64,000 nt of DNA from Pseudaeromonas sharmana (GTDB lineage: Bacteria; Pseudomonadota; Gammaproteobacteria; Enterobacterales; Aeromonadaceae), in contig NZ_JBHSAF010000002.1 of the NCBI RefSeq assembly GCF_042649925.1, forward strand, positions 124,001 to 188,000, read 5' to 3'. Position numbers and translations under genes: made by a program. How positions within the stretch are numbered: the first letter of the stretch is position 1; each line of letters begins with the position of its first letter. Below the pieces are notes generated by a model that saw only the letters and a list, made by a program, of their open reading frames with translations, made no database searches and was not told the origin of the DNA. This document shows positions 24,976 through 34,006 of the stretch, in pieces.

Positions 24976-25485
24976 GTGTACAAGATGGTGGCCTGTCTGT
25001 TGTGGATGATGACAGGAGCGGTGGCTCAGGCCGATATGCTGAGGAATCCGGCGTTGACCGGTGAGATGAGAGCCGATCTGGTCGTTGTCAGAAAGTCGCA
25101 GTACAGCATGACGCTACTCAAGGATGGCAAGCCGATACGCCAATACTGGATTGCGTTGGGAGAAAATCCCCGTGGCCCCAAGGTGCGTAAAGGTGACAAA
25201 CGCACCCCGGAAGGACGTTATCTGCTCGATTACAAGAAAGAGAACTCCAATTTTCACAGGGCAATTCATATCTCCTATCCCAATCTGGATGATCTGAACC
25301 GGGCCAAGGCGCTGGGCGTCGAGCCTGGCAACATGGTCATGGTGCACGGCCAACCCAATACAGCCAAGGACAAGTCGGTGCAGCGCTCCAACTGGACGAA
25401 TGGCTGTATTGCTTTGCTCAATCACGATATGGATGAGTTCTGGCAACTGGTGGAACCTGGTACCCCGATTGAGATTCGCCCCTGA
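24976..25485 (+). CDS. Exported L,D-transpeptidase (YkuD family)
   Basis: L,D-transpeptidases crosslink peptidoglycan stem peptides or attach lipoprotein to them. The 169 residues begin with a signal peptide (LLWMMTGAVAQA). The YkuD core is seen in ADLVVVRKSQYSMTLLKDGK, the GPKVRKGDKRTPEG loop, and the catalytic region VMVHGQPN (H124) through WTNGCIALLN (C144). The GTG at 24976 is preferred because aaggag lies eight bases upstream; an earlier GTG overlaps that site, and ATG 24985 is possible. The gene is monocistronic, between the HD-GYP gene and mprF. Confidence 0.87.
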   Translation: MYKMVACLLWMMTGAVAQADMLRNPALTGEMRADLVVVRKSQYSMTLLKDGKPIRQYWIALGENPRGPKVRKGDKRTPEGRYLLDYKKENSNFHRAIHISYPNLDDLNRAKALGVEPGNMVMVHGQPNTAKDKSVQRSNWTNGCIALLNHDMDEFWQLVEPGTPIEIRP

Positions 25486-25575
25486 CAGGTCGGGGAAACG
25501 CACGCCTGTCTGGCTGAAAGACGTCGCGTGACCTGGCTGGAGCTATGGCTTCAAGGCTAAGGTAAGTGTGATCGT

Positions 25576-28131
25576 ATGAAGAGTTGGCGTTACTGGATAG
25601 GCGTGTTGGCCAGTCTGGCCGTGCTTACGCTGGCATTTGTGGTCATGTACCACCTTGCTCATGCGTATCACTGGCAGGATGTGCGACGGGAGATCGCACT
25701 GCTCTCCTGGTCCCAGATTCTGTGGTCGGGGTTGTTTACGCTGGCCAGCTATCTGCTGTTGACCGGCTACGACTGGCTGGCGGTTCAGGAAGTCGGGGGG
25801 CGATTGCCCTATCGACGTATCGCACTGACCTCGTTTATCGCCTACACCTTCTCGAACACGCTGGGCTTTGCGCTGGTGACCGGGACCTCGGTGCGTTACC
25901 GCTTCTATTCGGCTCTGGGGCTGTCGCCGGGACAGATCGCCCGGATCGTGTTTTTCTGCTCGGTGACCTTCTTTCTTGGCTTATTGCTCATCGGTGGCGT
26001 GGCGCTGAGTTGCGGTTTTCAGACCTTGCCGGACGCCATGTTGCCGACCTGGTTGCGACCATGGTTGCATCTGCTCGGGCTGGGGTGCGTGTTGCTGGCG
26101 CTCGGCTATCTGGTGTTGCCGCTGTGGCGTCGTCGGCCGTTGCAGTTTCGTGGCCATACCTTGCCCCATCCGACCGCGGGGCGAGCCTGGGCGCAATTGC
26201 TGGTGGCCAGCGGAGACTGGGTCATGGCCGCCGCGGTGTTTTATGCCTTGTTACCCGCCTCACCCGAGGTGGGCTATGGACATGTGCTGTCCATTTTCGT
26301 CATAGCCAACCTGCTTGGCGTGCTGGCCCATGTGCCAGGTGGCATCGGGGTCTTTGAGTCCGTGGTCGTGCTGCTGCTCTCAGCCGTGATGCCCGCCTCT
26401 CAGGTGCTCGGCGCGCTGGTGCTCTACCGCCTGATCTATTATGTGCTGCCCTTCTCTGCGGCCCTGATGCTGTTCGCCGGCAGTGAAATGCTGACCCGGT
26501 GGCCAAACTGGCGGCCGGTTGGTCAGTTGATGGCGGGGATGCGTTCGTTGCTACCGGCGCTTATCAGTTTGGGGACCTTTGCCGGCGGAACCCTGTTGCT
26601 GTTGTCGGGGGCCACGCCGGGCATTGCCTCGCGCATCGATCAGTTGTTGGCTGTGCTGCCGCTTCCCCTGCTTGAATTGTCCCACCTGCTGGGTAGCGTG
26701 AGCGGCGTCCTGCTGTTGTTGCTGGCGCGCAGTCTCTACCGGCGGTATGACTCTGCCTTTCGGATCACGCTGGTGTTGCTGGGGGCAGGGGTCCTGGCGT
26801 CACTGTTGAAGGGGCTGGATTGGGAGGAGGCGGCGATCCTGACGGTCCTGATACTGTTGATGTGGCCTTGCCGTGATCTCTTTTATCGTCGGGGCTCCCT
26901 GTGGCACGCTCCGCTGTCGGCTGGCTGGTTGCTGGCCTGTGGCGCTGTCCTGCTCGGGGTAATTTGGGTCTTGTTGTTCTCCTACCGGCATGTTGATTAC
27001 AGCCATGATTTGTGGTGGTACTTTGCGTCGGATGGCATGGCCTCGCGTGGGCTCAGGGCCATGGGAGCGGTCGTGGCCGTGCTGGCGGTTGCCGGTTTTG
27101 CCTATCTGCTGCGCCCGATGCCAATGTTGGCGGGCCAGCCCGATGCCGCAGCACTGGCACAAGCCAGCGCGATTATCCGCACGGCAAGTGGCAGTCATGG
27201 CCACCTGGCATTGCTTGGAGATAAAAGCCTGTTATTTGCCACTGAGGGGGATGCATTTTTGATGTATGCCATCAGCGGCCGCAGTTGGGTGGTGATGGGA
27301 GAGCCTGTGGGTAATCCCGCACGGTTTGCCGCGCTGCTCTGGCAGTTCCGTGAGTTGTGCGATCAGCATGATGGCTGGCCTGTGTTATATCAAATCTCGC
27401 CCGGGTTGTTACCGTTGGCGCTGGAACTGGGCCTGATGCCGCTCAAGCTTGGCGAAGAGGCACTGATTGAGCTGTCCGGTTTTGCGCTGGCCGGGAGCCA
27501 GTGGCGCTCGCTACGTCAGTCCCATAGCAAGGCTCAGCGCGAGGGTATGTGTTTTAGCGTTATCGAGGCCGATGAGGTTGCCGCCTGGCTGCCCGAGCTG
27601 GAACGCATATCACGGCACTGGCTGGCGGAAAAGCAGGGACAGGAAAAAGGGTTCTCGGTGGGGTGGTTTCAACCTGAGTATTTGTGCCGGGGGCCGATGG
27701 CGCTGGTTCATTGCCAACAACAGTTGGTCGGTTTTGCCAATCTCTGGGTCAGCGATAGCAAAGACGAGCTGTCGGTTGATCTGATGCGCTATGACAGCGC
27801 AGCGCCTGGCGGCATCATGGATTTCCTGTTTACCGAGTTGCTGCTCTGGGGGCAGGCCGCAGGCTATCGTTATTTCAATATGGGCATGGCGCCGATGTCC
27901 GGTTTCGCTGCGCATCCCCTGGCGCCTTTCTGGGGCAAGATGGCGATGCTGGTCTATCACAAGGGCAATCGGCTGTATAACTTCCAGGGGTTGCGGCGCT
28001 ACAAAGAGAAATTCAATCCCCAGTGGCAACCACGTTACCTGTTGTGCCCAGGGGGTATCCGGCTGCCACGTCTGTTGTCGCAACTGGTGAGCTTGATCAA
28101 CCGGGGCGCATTCGGGGTCATCAACAAATAG
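25576..28131 (+). CDS. mprF: Phosphatidylglycerol aminoacyltransferase/flippase MprF
   Basis: MprF adds lysine or alanine from aminoacyl-tRNA to phosphatidylglycerol and flips the product outward, lowering membrane negative charge and raising resistance to cationic peptides. The 851 residues comprise an N-terminal multi-helix flippase domain (about 1-350, with TFSNTLGFALVTGTSVRYRFY and LGVLAHVPGGIGVFE), further helices to about 520, and a cytoplasmic DUF2156 synthase domain (about 540-840, with GRSWVVMGEPVGN, FNMGMAPMSG and KEKFNPQWQPRYL). The amino acid used cannot be read from sequence. acvB starts 10 bases after the stop, so the two form an operon. Confidence 0.92.
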   Translation: MKSWRYWIGVLASLAVLTLAFVVMYHLAHAYHWQDVRREIALLSWSQILWSGLFTLASYLLLTGYDWLAVQEVGGRLPYRRIALTSFIAYTFSNTLGFALVTGTSVRYRFYSALGLSPGQIARIVFFCSVTFFLGLLLIGGVALSCGFQTLPDAMLPTWLRPWLHLLGLGCVLLALGYLVLPLWRRRPLQFRGHTLPHPTAGRAWAQLLVASGDWVMAAAVFYALLPASPEVGYGHVLSIFVIANLLGVLAHVPGGIGVFESVVVLLLSAVMPASQVLGALVLYRLIYYVLPFSAALMLFAGSEMLTRWPNWRPVGQLMAGMRSLLPALISLGTFAGGTLLLLSGATPGIASRIDQLLAVLPLPLLELSHLLGSVSGVLLLLLARSLYRRYDSAFRITLVLLGAGVLASLLKGLDWEEAAILTVLILLMWPCRDLFYRRGSLWHAPLSAGWLLACGAVLLGVIWVLLFSYRHVDYSHDLWWYFASDGMASRGLRAMGAVVAVLAVAGFAYLLRPMPMLAGQPDAAALAQASAIIRTASGSHGHLALLGDKSLLFATEGDAFLMYAISGRSWVVMGEPVGNPARFAALLWQFRELCDQHDGWPVLYQISPGLLPLALELGLMPLKLGEEALIELSGFALAGSQWRSLRQSHSKAQREGMCFSVIEADEVAAWLPELERISRHWLAEKQGQEKGFSVGWFQPEYLCRGPMALVHCQQQLVGFANLWVSDSKDELSVDLMRYDSAAPGGIMDFLFTELLLWGQAAGYRYFNMGMAPMSGFAAHPLAPFWGKMAMLVYHKGNRLYNFQGLRRYKEKFNPQWQPRYLLCPGGIRLPRLLSQLVSLINRGAFGVINK

Positions 28132-28141
28132 TGGAGGTGGC

Positions 28142-28834
28142 ATGCGTCTGGGTGGAGTCGTCTTGTGGCTGCTGTTGTGGGCTGTGCCGGCCACTGCCGC
28201 TGATTTGGCGTCGTCACTGGGGGTGGTTAGCCTGCCTGTCAGCCGTGATAACCAGTGCCCGCTGGTGGTTTTCCTCAGTGGTGATGGCGGCTGGGCCGCG
28301 CTGGATCGTGGTGTCAGTACCCGGTTGCAGGCGGCGGGGTGCCCGGTGCTGGGCTGGAGCTCTCTGACCTATTTCTGGCAACGCCGAACCCCTGATGAAG
28401 TGACTGCCGATCTGGTCCGGTTACTCGACCGATATCAGTCACGCTCGCCGCAACGGCGCTTGGCTCTGATTGGATTCTCGTTCGGTGCTGAAATTGTGCC
28501 GTTCCTGATCAATCGCCTGCCACAACGCTATCGCCAGCAACTGGTGCTGGCCGCCATGCTCTCGCCATCCACCCATTCCGATTTTGAGATTCATGTTGGC
28601 GATATGCTGATGAGCGCCGGCGAGCAGGGATACCCTACGCAACCCGAGGTCATGCGCATACTGGATGTGCCTGTGCTGTGCATGTACGGGCGGGATGATG
28701 ATGATCCGCTCCAGCTCTGTTCTCGCCTGCAGCAGCAGAATGTGACCGGCATTGGTTTGCCGGGGGGGCACCACTTCGAGGACGATTATCCATGGATGGG
28801 ACAGATGTTACTTTCCCGCTTGCGGCCCCGTTGA
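28142..28834 (+). CDS. AcvB/VirJ-family periplasmic hydrolase, partner of MprF
   Basis: The 230-residue alpha/beta hydrolase is exported (signal peptide MRLGGVVLWLLLWAVPATA). The family signature is complete: VFLSGDGGWAALDRGVS, VLGWSSLTYFWQRRTP, and the nucleophile elbow LIGFSFGAEIVPFL. A late Asp (YGRDDDD) and GGHHFEDDY supply the other catalytic residues. In Agrobacterium and Rhizobium AcvB hydrolyses lysyl-phosphatidylglycerol made by LpiA/MprF, so this pair probably makes and removes aminoacyl-lipid. The gene follows mprF by 10 bases with a strong ggagg site. Confidence 0.85.
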   Translation: MRLGGVVLWLLLWAVPATAADLASSLGVVSLPVSRDNQCPLVVFLSGDGGWAALDRGVSTRLQAAGCPVLGWSSLTYFWQRRTPDEVTADLVRLLDRYQSRSPQRRLALIGFSFGAEIVPFLINRLPQRYRQQLVLAAMLSPSTHSDFEIHVGDMLMSAGEQGYPTQPEVMRILDVPVLCMYGRDDDDPLQLCSRLQQQNVTGIGLPGGHHFEDDYPWMGQMLLSRLRPR

Positions 28835-28929
28835 TTGTCATCATTTGTCACACTCTGGTCTGCTGGTGACAAAGTTCTGTGACAGCGACGCTTTAGGCTT
28901 ACATCATCCCAACGATGAGGAGTCTGAAC

Positions 28930-29484
28930 ATGAAAAAGCAACATTTTATCGTCCTGCCCGTTCTGTTCCTGGCCGCGTCTGCCGCATGGGCGGCTGGCGG
29001 TGATGACAAGGTTGGCCGCCCCCAGCCCGGAGCCCTGTTCGCCCAGGCTGATGCCAACAAAGACGGCAAACTTGATAATCAGGAGTTTGCCGAGCTGCAG
29101 CGCCTGCACGAGGCCGAGATGGCCAAGCGTCGTCCGGACTTTACGGCTCTGGATAGCAACGGCGATGGCTTCGTAACCCAGGATGAGCTGCGCGCCGCGA
29201 TGCAAAAACATCGTGCTGGCTCAGGTCGGCACAAGGGGCCGGCAGGGAACGCGCTGTTTGCTGCCGCAGACAGTGACAAGAACGGTACCCTGAGCGCAGA
29301 GGAGTACAAGCAACTGATTGAACTGCGTCAGCAGCGGCAGGCGGCCATGCAAGCGGCTACCCCCGACTTTGCCACGCTGGACAGCAACCAGGACGGCCAG
29401 CTCAGCCATGAGGAGCTCAGAGCGGGCATGCGGAGCCTGCATCGGATGCCGCTGACGGCGAATGGCTCCGCATCGCAAGAGTAA
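28930..29484 (+). CDS. Periplasmic four-EF-hand calcium-binding protein
   Basis: The 184-residue protein has a signal peptide (ending near AAWAAG) and four canonical 12-residue calcium loops: DANKDGKLDNQE (41-52), DSNGDGFVTQDE (75-86), DSDKNGTLSAEE (114-125) and DSNQDGQLSHEE (151-162). Each has Asp at 1 and Glu at 12, so all four could bind Ca2+. Role unknown: a calcium buffer or sensor in the periplasm. The ATG at 28930 has gaggag seven bases upstream. Confidence 0.88.
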   Translation: MKKQHFIVLPVLFLAASAAWAAGGDDKVGRPQPGALFAQADANKDGKLDNQEFAELQRLHEAEMAKRRPDFTALDSNGDGFVTQDELRAAMQKHRAGSGRHKGPAGNALFAAADSDKNGTLSAEEYKQLIELRQQRQAAMQAATPDFATLDSNQDGQLSHEELRAGMRSLHRMPLTANGSASQE

Positions 29485-29505
29485 GTCTCTCTGACGGCAG
29501 ACCGG

Positions 29506-29919
29506 TCACTCAGACCGGTCTTGTCGTTGCAGGAACAATCCCAGCTCCCGATCTTCACCGAGAAAATGGTCCAGCATCCACTCCCTGAGCTGCTCGGTGA
29601 CATCACTGCACAGCAGTTGCTGGCCACATTGGCAGCGGTGATTCAACTCCTGCGCCTGGGCTGCCAGCCGATCATGCTGGATACGATGCCGCTCCAGATG
29701 GGGATAATTCAGGTGCGCCATCAACCGTTCCTCGGTCGCGAAATGTTCCATGGTGAAGTCACATAGCGCCTCCAGCTGACGGGGCAGCTCATCCGAGCGA
29801 CCGGTATGTGTCAGTGTGCTATGCAGATCATTGAGCAGCGTAATCATCTGCTGATGTTGTTCATCGATGAGGTGGTGTTCGGTCGCCAGTGCGGCGCTCC
29901 ATTCCATCAGCGGATCCAT
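29506..29919 (-). CDS. Bacteriohemerythrin
   Basis: Hemerythrins are four-helix di-iron proteins that bind O2 or sense O2/NO. The 137 residues keep the ligand set: H in HHLIDEQHQQM, HFATEERLM, and HLERHRIQHD, with a final H in WMLDHFLGEDREL. A CQCGQQLLC insertion lies between helices 3 and 4. The ATG at 29919 follows aggggc; the long open frame upstream shows no similarity. The gene is convergent with the EF-hand gene; an accggt-type inverted repeat between them may help end transcription. Confidence 0.85.
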   Translation of the reverse strand: MDPLMEWSAALATEHHLIDEQHQQMITLLNDLHSTLTHTGRSDELPRQLEALCDFTMEHFATEERLMAHLNYPHLERHRIQHDRLAAQAQELNHRCQCGQQLLCSDVTEQLREWMLDHFLGEDRELGLFLQRQDRSE

Positions 29920-30160
29920 GGCAAGCCCCTGCTGAAAATGCCCTATGAAGAGTATGGCGTTGTGAGCTGACATTTTGCCAGTCAGCCGTAGACCGAGGAG
30001 GGAGGAATCAACCGGGGTGGTATGGAACGAAAAGCGCTGCGTGAACCCCAGTACTGTGCTCCCGATGAGAAGAGACGGGGCTGGGAACACATTACCGCCA
30101 GAAGAGGGCCACGCAGCGATAAAAATCAATCACGGAACATAAGATGGTCAGTCAGCCGTA

Positions 30161-30430
30161 TCAGGCGGTGGTCTTTACCACTACCGGCTTCTTGTGTTGT
30201 ACGGTCTTCTTGTGAGCTTTCTTGGTCGTGTGCGCCGTTTTTTGCGCACTGTTCTTTTTCACGCTGGCAGTGACATGCTTGGTCTGTTTCTTGACCGGTG
30301 GCTTGACGCTTTGCTGGGTGGCGGTGGCTGGCGCGCTAGCTGCCGTCGTGGCCGCTGTCGTTTCAGCCATGGCCAGGGAAGAGGAGAGTGCAAAAATGGC
30401 GGCCGAGGCCAGAGCGATAATCTTGTTCAT
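30161..30430 (-). CDS. asr: Acid-shock protein Asr-like, Lys-rich periplasmic protein
   Basis: The 89-residue product has a clear signal peptide (MNKIIALASAAIFALSSSLAMA). The mature part has an Ala/Thr stretch, then many Lys, Thr and His (KKQTKHVTASVKKNS, KKAHKKTVQHKKP), the same make-up and layout as E. coli Asr, a periplasmic basic protein induced by acid. Assignment rests on composition plus context. It lies just downstream of rstB, and an RstA box (30541-30554) sits 111 bases before its start, matching E. coli where RstA activates asr. The ATG has ggag seven bases upstream. Confidence 0.75.
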   Translation of the reverse strand: MNKIIALASAAIFALSSSLAMAETTAATTAASAPATATQQSVKPPVKKQTKHVTASVKKNSAQKTAHTTKKAHKKTVQHKKPVVVKTTA

Positions 30431-30495
30431 CAACGTACTCCAACAGTGACAGGGAGAGGCGGGCAGATGCCCTTGTTCATGCCTCAAGCGTCATC

Positions 30496-31848
30496 CTAGG
30501 GGCTGGGTTGATCGGCGTCAGTGGGAGTTAGGTGACGGTTTGTAACCGTATGTACAGTCGGCATGGGCGTGAGTGGCCAGCGCAGGATAAAGCGGGCGCC
30601 ACCCAGCGGACTCTCATCCAGAGTGATCGTCCCGTGGTGCGCTCGAACAATGCCGTCGACAATCGCCAGCCCCAAACCACAGCCGCCGGTATGCCGGTCC
30701 CGGCTGGGATCGAGCCGCGTGAAGGGTTCGAACACTTGCTCGCGCGCATCTGGTGGAATACCGGGCCCATCTTCTTCGATGCAGAGTCCGGCCACTCCTG
30801 GCTGGTCAAGCAGTGAGACGCGGAGTTGTCGTTGGGCATAACGCAGGCCATTGGTCACCAGATTATCCAGCGCGCGGGTGATCAGGCGCCGGTCACCCTG
30901 CCACCTGCGCTCGCCGTCAGGCAACGCCAGCTGAATGCGGATGGTCGCGGATAACGGCTGCCATTGTTGATTCACCAACTGCGGCAGCCAGTTCATCACG
31001 TCCCATTCCTCCCATTCCAGCTGCGGTGTCGGTTGTTCCAATCTGGCATACACCAGCATCTCGTCGATCAGGCGATCGACTGCATCCAGCTCGGCCACCA
31101 TTTTCTGTTTGTCACTCTCGGCGAAGGCCGCTTGCAGCTCCAGGCGGTAACGTAGTCGTACCAATGGCGTGCGCAGCTCATGGGCAATGCCACTGGTTAA
31201 CCGTTGTCGGCTGGCGATCAGCCCCTGCAGATTGCTCGCCATGTGATCGAAGGCAGAAGCCAACCGATGCAGACTGGAGTTGGCTGCCAACTGGCTGCGG
31301 GCTTGCAGATCGCCGGTGCCCAGTGCTTGTGTGACTTGCTCCAGACGAATCAGATCGCGCCAATGAGGACGTAGCCACAAAAACACCGGCAACGCCAATG
31401 ACAGCCCCAACAGAGCAAGCACCAAAAAATCCAGCCAGTGCAGTTCGCGCAGGAATGAGAGGTAGGAGATGGGGCCAACCTGCATCACATAGCCGCTTTC
31501 CGGGATCCGTTGCAGGAACTGGTCTTGTTCTTCAAGGACTATGATGTCCCCCTCCTGCAGTGCATGTTGAGCCGTCGGCTCCAGTTGTGCGTTCAGCGTC
31601 GACAGCGGCTGGATGCTGATATCAAACGACAGTGGCGAGTCCAGTTGCGAGAGCCGCTCGGCCCAGTGCTCAGGGGGCGTATGCCGCAGCTCGTTGCGCA
31701 GCAAAGACAAGGCGCCCTGCATCAGGTCGTCGAGGGAACGGTCCATGGTGCGTTCAAACGTAAAGCGATAGACGCCACCGATAAGCAGCGCCATCAACAA
31801 GAAGATGGTGATCAACAGCAGGTAGAACTGGATGAATAATTTGCGCAT
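30496..31848 (-). CDS. rstB: Two-component sensor histidine kinase RstB
   Basis: RstB is the membrane sensor partner of RstA. The 450 residues begin MRKLFIQFYLLLITIFLLM, as in E. coli RstB. There is a periplasmic domain, a second helix (LVLALLGLSLALPVFLWLRP), HAMP, the phosphoacceptor helix SGIAHELRTPLVRLRYRLE, an N box RALDNLVTNGLRYA, and G boxes DGPGIPP and GGCGLGLAIV. The C-terminus is longer than in E. coli. The ATG has ggag five bases upstream and lies 10 bases after rstA. The RstA box for asr lies within its 3' end. Confidence 0.93.
   Translation of the reverse strand: MRKLFIQFYLLLITIFLLMALLIGGVYRFTFERTMDRSLDDLMQGALSLLRNELRHTPPEHWAERLSQLDSPLSFDISIQPLSTLNAQLEPTAQHALQEGDIIVLEEQDQFLQRIPESGYVMQVGPISYLSFLRELHWLDFLVLALLGLSLALPVFLWLRPHWRDLIRLEQVTQALGTGDLQARSQLAANSSLHRLASAFDHMASNLQGLIASRQRLTSGIAHELRTPLVRLRYRLELQAAFAESDKQKMVAELDAVDRLIDEMLVYARLEQPTPQLEWEEWDVMNWLPQLVNQQWQPLSATIRIQLALPDGERRWQGDRRLITRALDNLVTNGLRYAQRQLRVSLLDQPGVAGLCIEEDGPGIPPDAREQVFEPFTRLDPSRDRHTGGCGLGLAIVDGIVRAHHGTITLDESPLGGARFILRWPLTPMPTVHTVTNRHLTPTDADQPSP
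30541..30554 (-). promoter_or_regulatory. RstA box upstream of the asr-like gene
   Basis: The minus strand reads TACATACGGTTACA against the RstA consensus TACATNTNGTTACA, one mismatch. It lies inside the last codons of rstB, 111 bases before the asr-like start codon. Confidence 0.8.
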
Positions 31849-31858
31849 CGTCGCTCCG

Positions 31859-32563
31859 TTACCAGGCGTTGGGCGCCAGTAAATAACCGCGTTGACGCAC
31901 TGTCTTGATGCGTCTGGGGTTCTCGCTATCGTCCTGCAGCTTGCGTCGCAGACGTGAGATGGCGACATCGATACTTCGATCCTGACCATCGTAGTCAAGG
32001 CCGCGCAGTGCCTTGAACAGTTGCTCGCGGCTGAGGATCTGTCCGGCGTGACAGGCCAGCTCCCACAGCAGGTCAAAATCGGCGGTCGATAGCGCTATGC
32101 TGTCGCCCGCCAGGCGAACATCCCGGCTCTGGGCATCAATGCAGAGACTGCCAAACGCCAGTTGTTGTGGTGGCTGGCGTGGTGCGGGTAATACCTTGTG
32201 TGGTTCGACGTTGCGCAGCTGGACGCGCAATCTGGCGAGCAGCACCGGGGGAGGGGTGGTTTTTAGGATGTAGTCGCTGGCGCCCAGTTCGAGCCCCAAT
32301 ATCTGGTTCATGTCGCTGTCCAGCGCGGTCAGCATGACGATCGGGCCGTTGTAGCGAGGGCGCAGGTCACGGCACAACGACAGTCCATCCAGACCGGGCA
32401 GCATGATGTCCAGCAACACCAGGTCAGGCTGTTGTGCCAGGATGATGGCCAGGGCGGTATCTCCTCGCGGAATGATCTGCACCTGCATGTCCTGACGGCC
32501 AAGAAACTCGGCAATCAACTGACCCAGCTCGGGGTCATCCTCGACAAAAATAATCCGGTACAT
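31859..32563 (-). CDS. rstA: Two-component response regulator RstA
   Basis: RstA is an OmpR-family regulator, in enterobacteria activated by RstB and linked to PhoPQ, acid and iron responses. The 234 residues comprise a receiver domain with acidic pocket ED at 8-9, phosphoacceptor D in LVLLDIMLPGLDG, and the conserved Lys in DYILKTTPPPVLLARL. A winged-helix domain follows (STADFDLLWELACHAGQILSRE, DVAISRLRRKL, TVRQRGYLLAPNAW). Identity to E. coli RstA is high. Order mdtH-rstA-rstB-asr on one strand allows partial co-transcription. Confidence 0.94.
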   Translation of the reverse strand: MYRIIFVEDDPELGQLIAEFLGRQDMQVQIIPRGDTALAIILAQQPDLVLLDIMLPGLDGLSLCRDLRPRYNGPIVMLTALDSDMNQILGLELGASDYILKTTPPPVLLARLRVQLRNVEPHKVLPAPRQPPQQLAFGSLCIDAQSRDVRLAGDSIALSTADFDLLWELACHAGQILSREQLFKALRGLDYDGQDRSIDVAISRLRRKLQDDSENPRRIKTVRQRGYLLAPNAW

Positions 32564-32614
32564 CAGTAATTGTCTGCCAACTGCGGGTGGCGTCCAGCAT
32601 ACGCCTGCCGGTAC

Positions 32615-33826
32615 TCAGTGCAAGCCGGGGAGCGGGCGCAGCACCAGCGGCTGGCGTGACGGCTGTTGCCACCACAGCGCCAGCATGGTCAGCAGACCGA
32701 TCAGCCCAAGCACCAGCCAGGGAAATGCCGAGTGTCCGGTCTGATGACCCAGATCGTATAACCAGCCACCACCGAGGTAGCCGGCCAGCCCGCCAAAAGC
32801 CAGACCGATCCGGCTGAACCCCATGTAACTGCCCCGGGCAGCGGGGTTCGCCAGTGACGTGAGCAGGGTTTCCCGTGCTGGTTCTGCCAGGCTGGAGCCC
32901 AGATAGAACAGGCCGATCAATACGAACAGTGGCACCAGGTGCTGCACCAGCGATACCAGCACCATGGCCAGTGTCATGATCCCGAGCCCGGCGATGAGAC
33001 GGCTATGCAGCGAGAAGCGCTTTTCACTCCAGCGTGCCAGCGGATAGAGCAGTGTCAGTGCAATCAGGCTATCGAGCATGTACATCCAGCCTACGGCCTG
33101 AGCGTGGCCTGCCAACGTCTTGACCAGAATCGGCAGCATCAGCATCACCTGCACGCCGAGGATGAAATAGCCGCTGAGGGTCAACACCAGACGGACAAAA
33201 GCTTTGTCGCTCAGAACCTGATGCATACCTGCCTTGAGTGGCTGTCGGGCAATCGACAGCCGGTAGGCCGGTAGCAAGGTGGCGTTACACAAGGCGGCCA
33301 GACAGAACAGACCGGCAGCGGTCCAGCAGACATAGTGAAAATCGTAGGCCAGCAACCAGCTTCCGAGCAGGGCGCCAAGGACAGAGCCGGCGCTGTCTTG
33401 CACCATCATCAGGGAAATGAAGCGTCCGCGTTCACGAGGGCGGGTAAATTTGATGATCAGTGCCGAGCGAGGGGGATCAAACAACATGCCGCCGAGGCCG
33501 GATACTACGCAGGAGGCGATCAGGATCCAGGGCTGATCTGCCAGTGCGAGGCTGGCAAACCCCGCAGCGCGCAGCAGCATGCCTGTAACGATCAGGGGGC
33601 GGGCGCCGAAGCGGTCAGCCAGTGAGCCACCAAAGATTCCGAGCCCCTGTTGGGTCAGTTGGCGCAAGCCCAGTGCCAGCCCGACCAGACTGGCTGCCCA
33701 GCCGAGACCATCGACAAACCGGATGCTGATTAATGGCATGACGACGAAGAAGCCAAGAATAACCAACATGTTATCCAGCAACAGGAAGTACTTGCCCAAC
33801 TGGCGGGCGCGGCTAACGGAAACCAT
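32615..33826 (-). CDS. mdtH: MFS multidrug efflux transporter MdtH
   Basis: MdtH is a 12-helix drug:H+ antiporter; E. coli MdtH gives quinolone resistance when overproduced. The 403 residues align from the start: MVSVSRARQLGKYFLLLDNMLVILGFFVV, motif A GGSLADRFGARPLIVTG, GGMLFDPPRSALI, QDSAGSVLGALLGSWLL, and SSLAEPARETLLTSLANP. The ATG at 33826 has gagg five bases upstream. The gene is divergent from a LysR regulator and upstream of rstA by 51 bases. Confidence 0.92.
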   Translation of the reverse strand: MVSVSRARQLGKYFLLLDNMLVILGFFVVMPLISIRFVDGLGWAASLVGLALGLRQLTQQGLGIFGGSLADRFGARPLIVTGMLLRAAGFASLALADQPWILIASCVVSGLGGMLFDPPRSALIIKFTRPRERGRFISLMMVQDSAGSVLGALLGSWLLAYDFHYVCWTAAGLFCLAALCNATLLPAYRLSIARQPLKAGMHQVLSDKAFVRLVLTLSGYFILGVQVMLMLPILVKTLAGHAQAVGWMYMLDSLIALTLLYPLARWSEKRFSLHSRLIAGLGIMTLAMVLVSLVQHLVPLFVLIGLFYLGSSLAEPARETLLTSLANPAARGSYMGFSRIGLAFGGLAGYLGGGWLYDLGHQTGHSAFPWLVLGLIGLLTMLALWWQQPSRQPLVLRPLPGLH

Positions 33827-34006
33827 GGTGACCTCGGGACCACAAATCGCTGCACAGTTGCGCCAGAAGAAGGCAAGCCCTGTCTGTATAGCGGGATTGA
33901 TAAAACGTAACACCACGAACGGGCATTATCTGGTATCGATCATTCTGCGAGCGGTTGAGCTATATTGGAAGCCATCAACTACCTATAGTTTTTATTTGGA
34001 TTTCTT

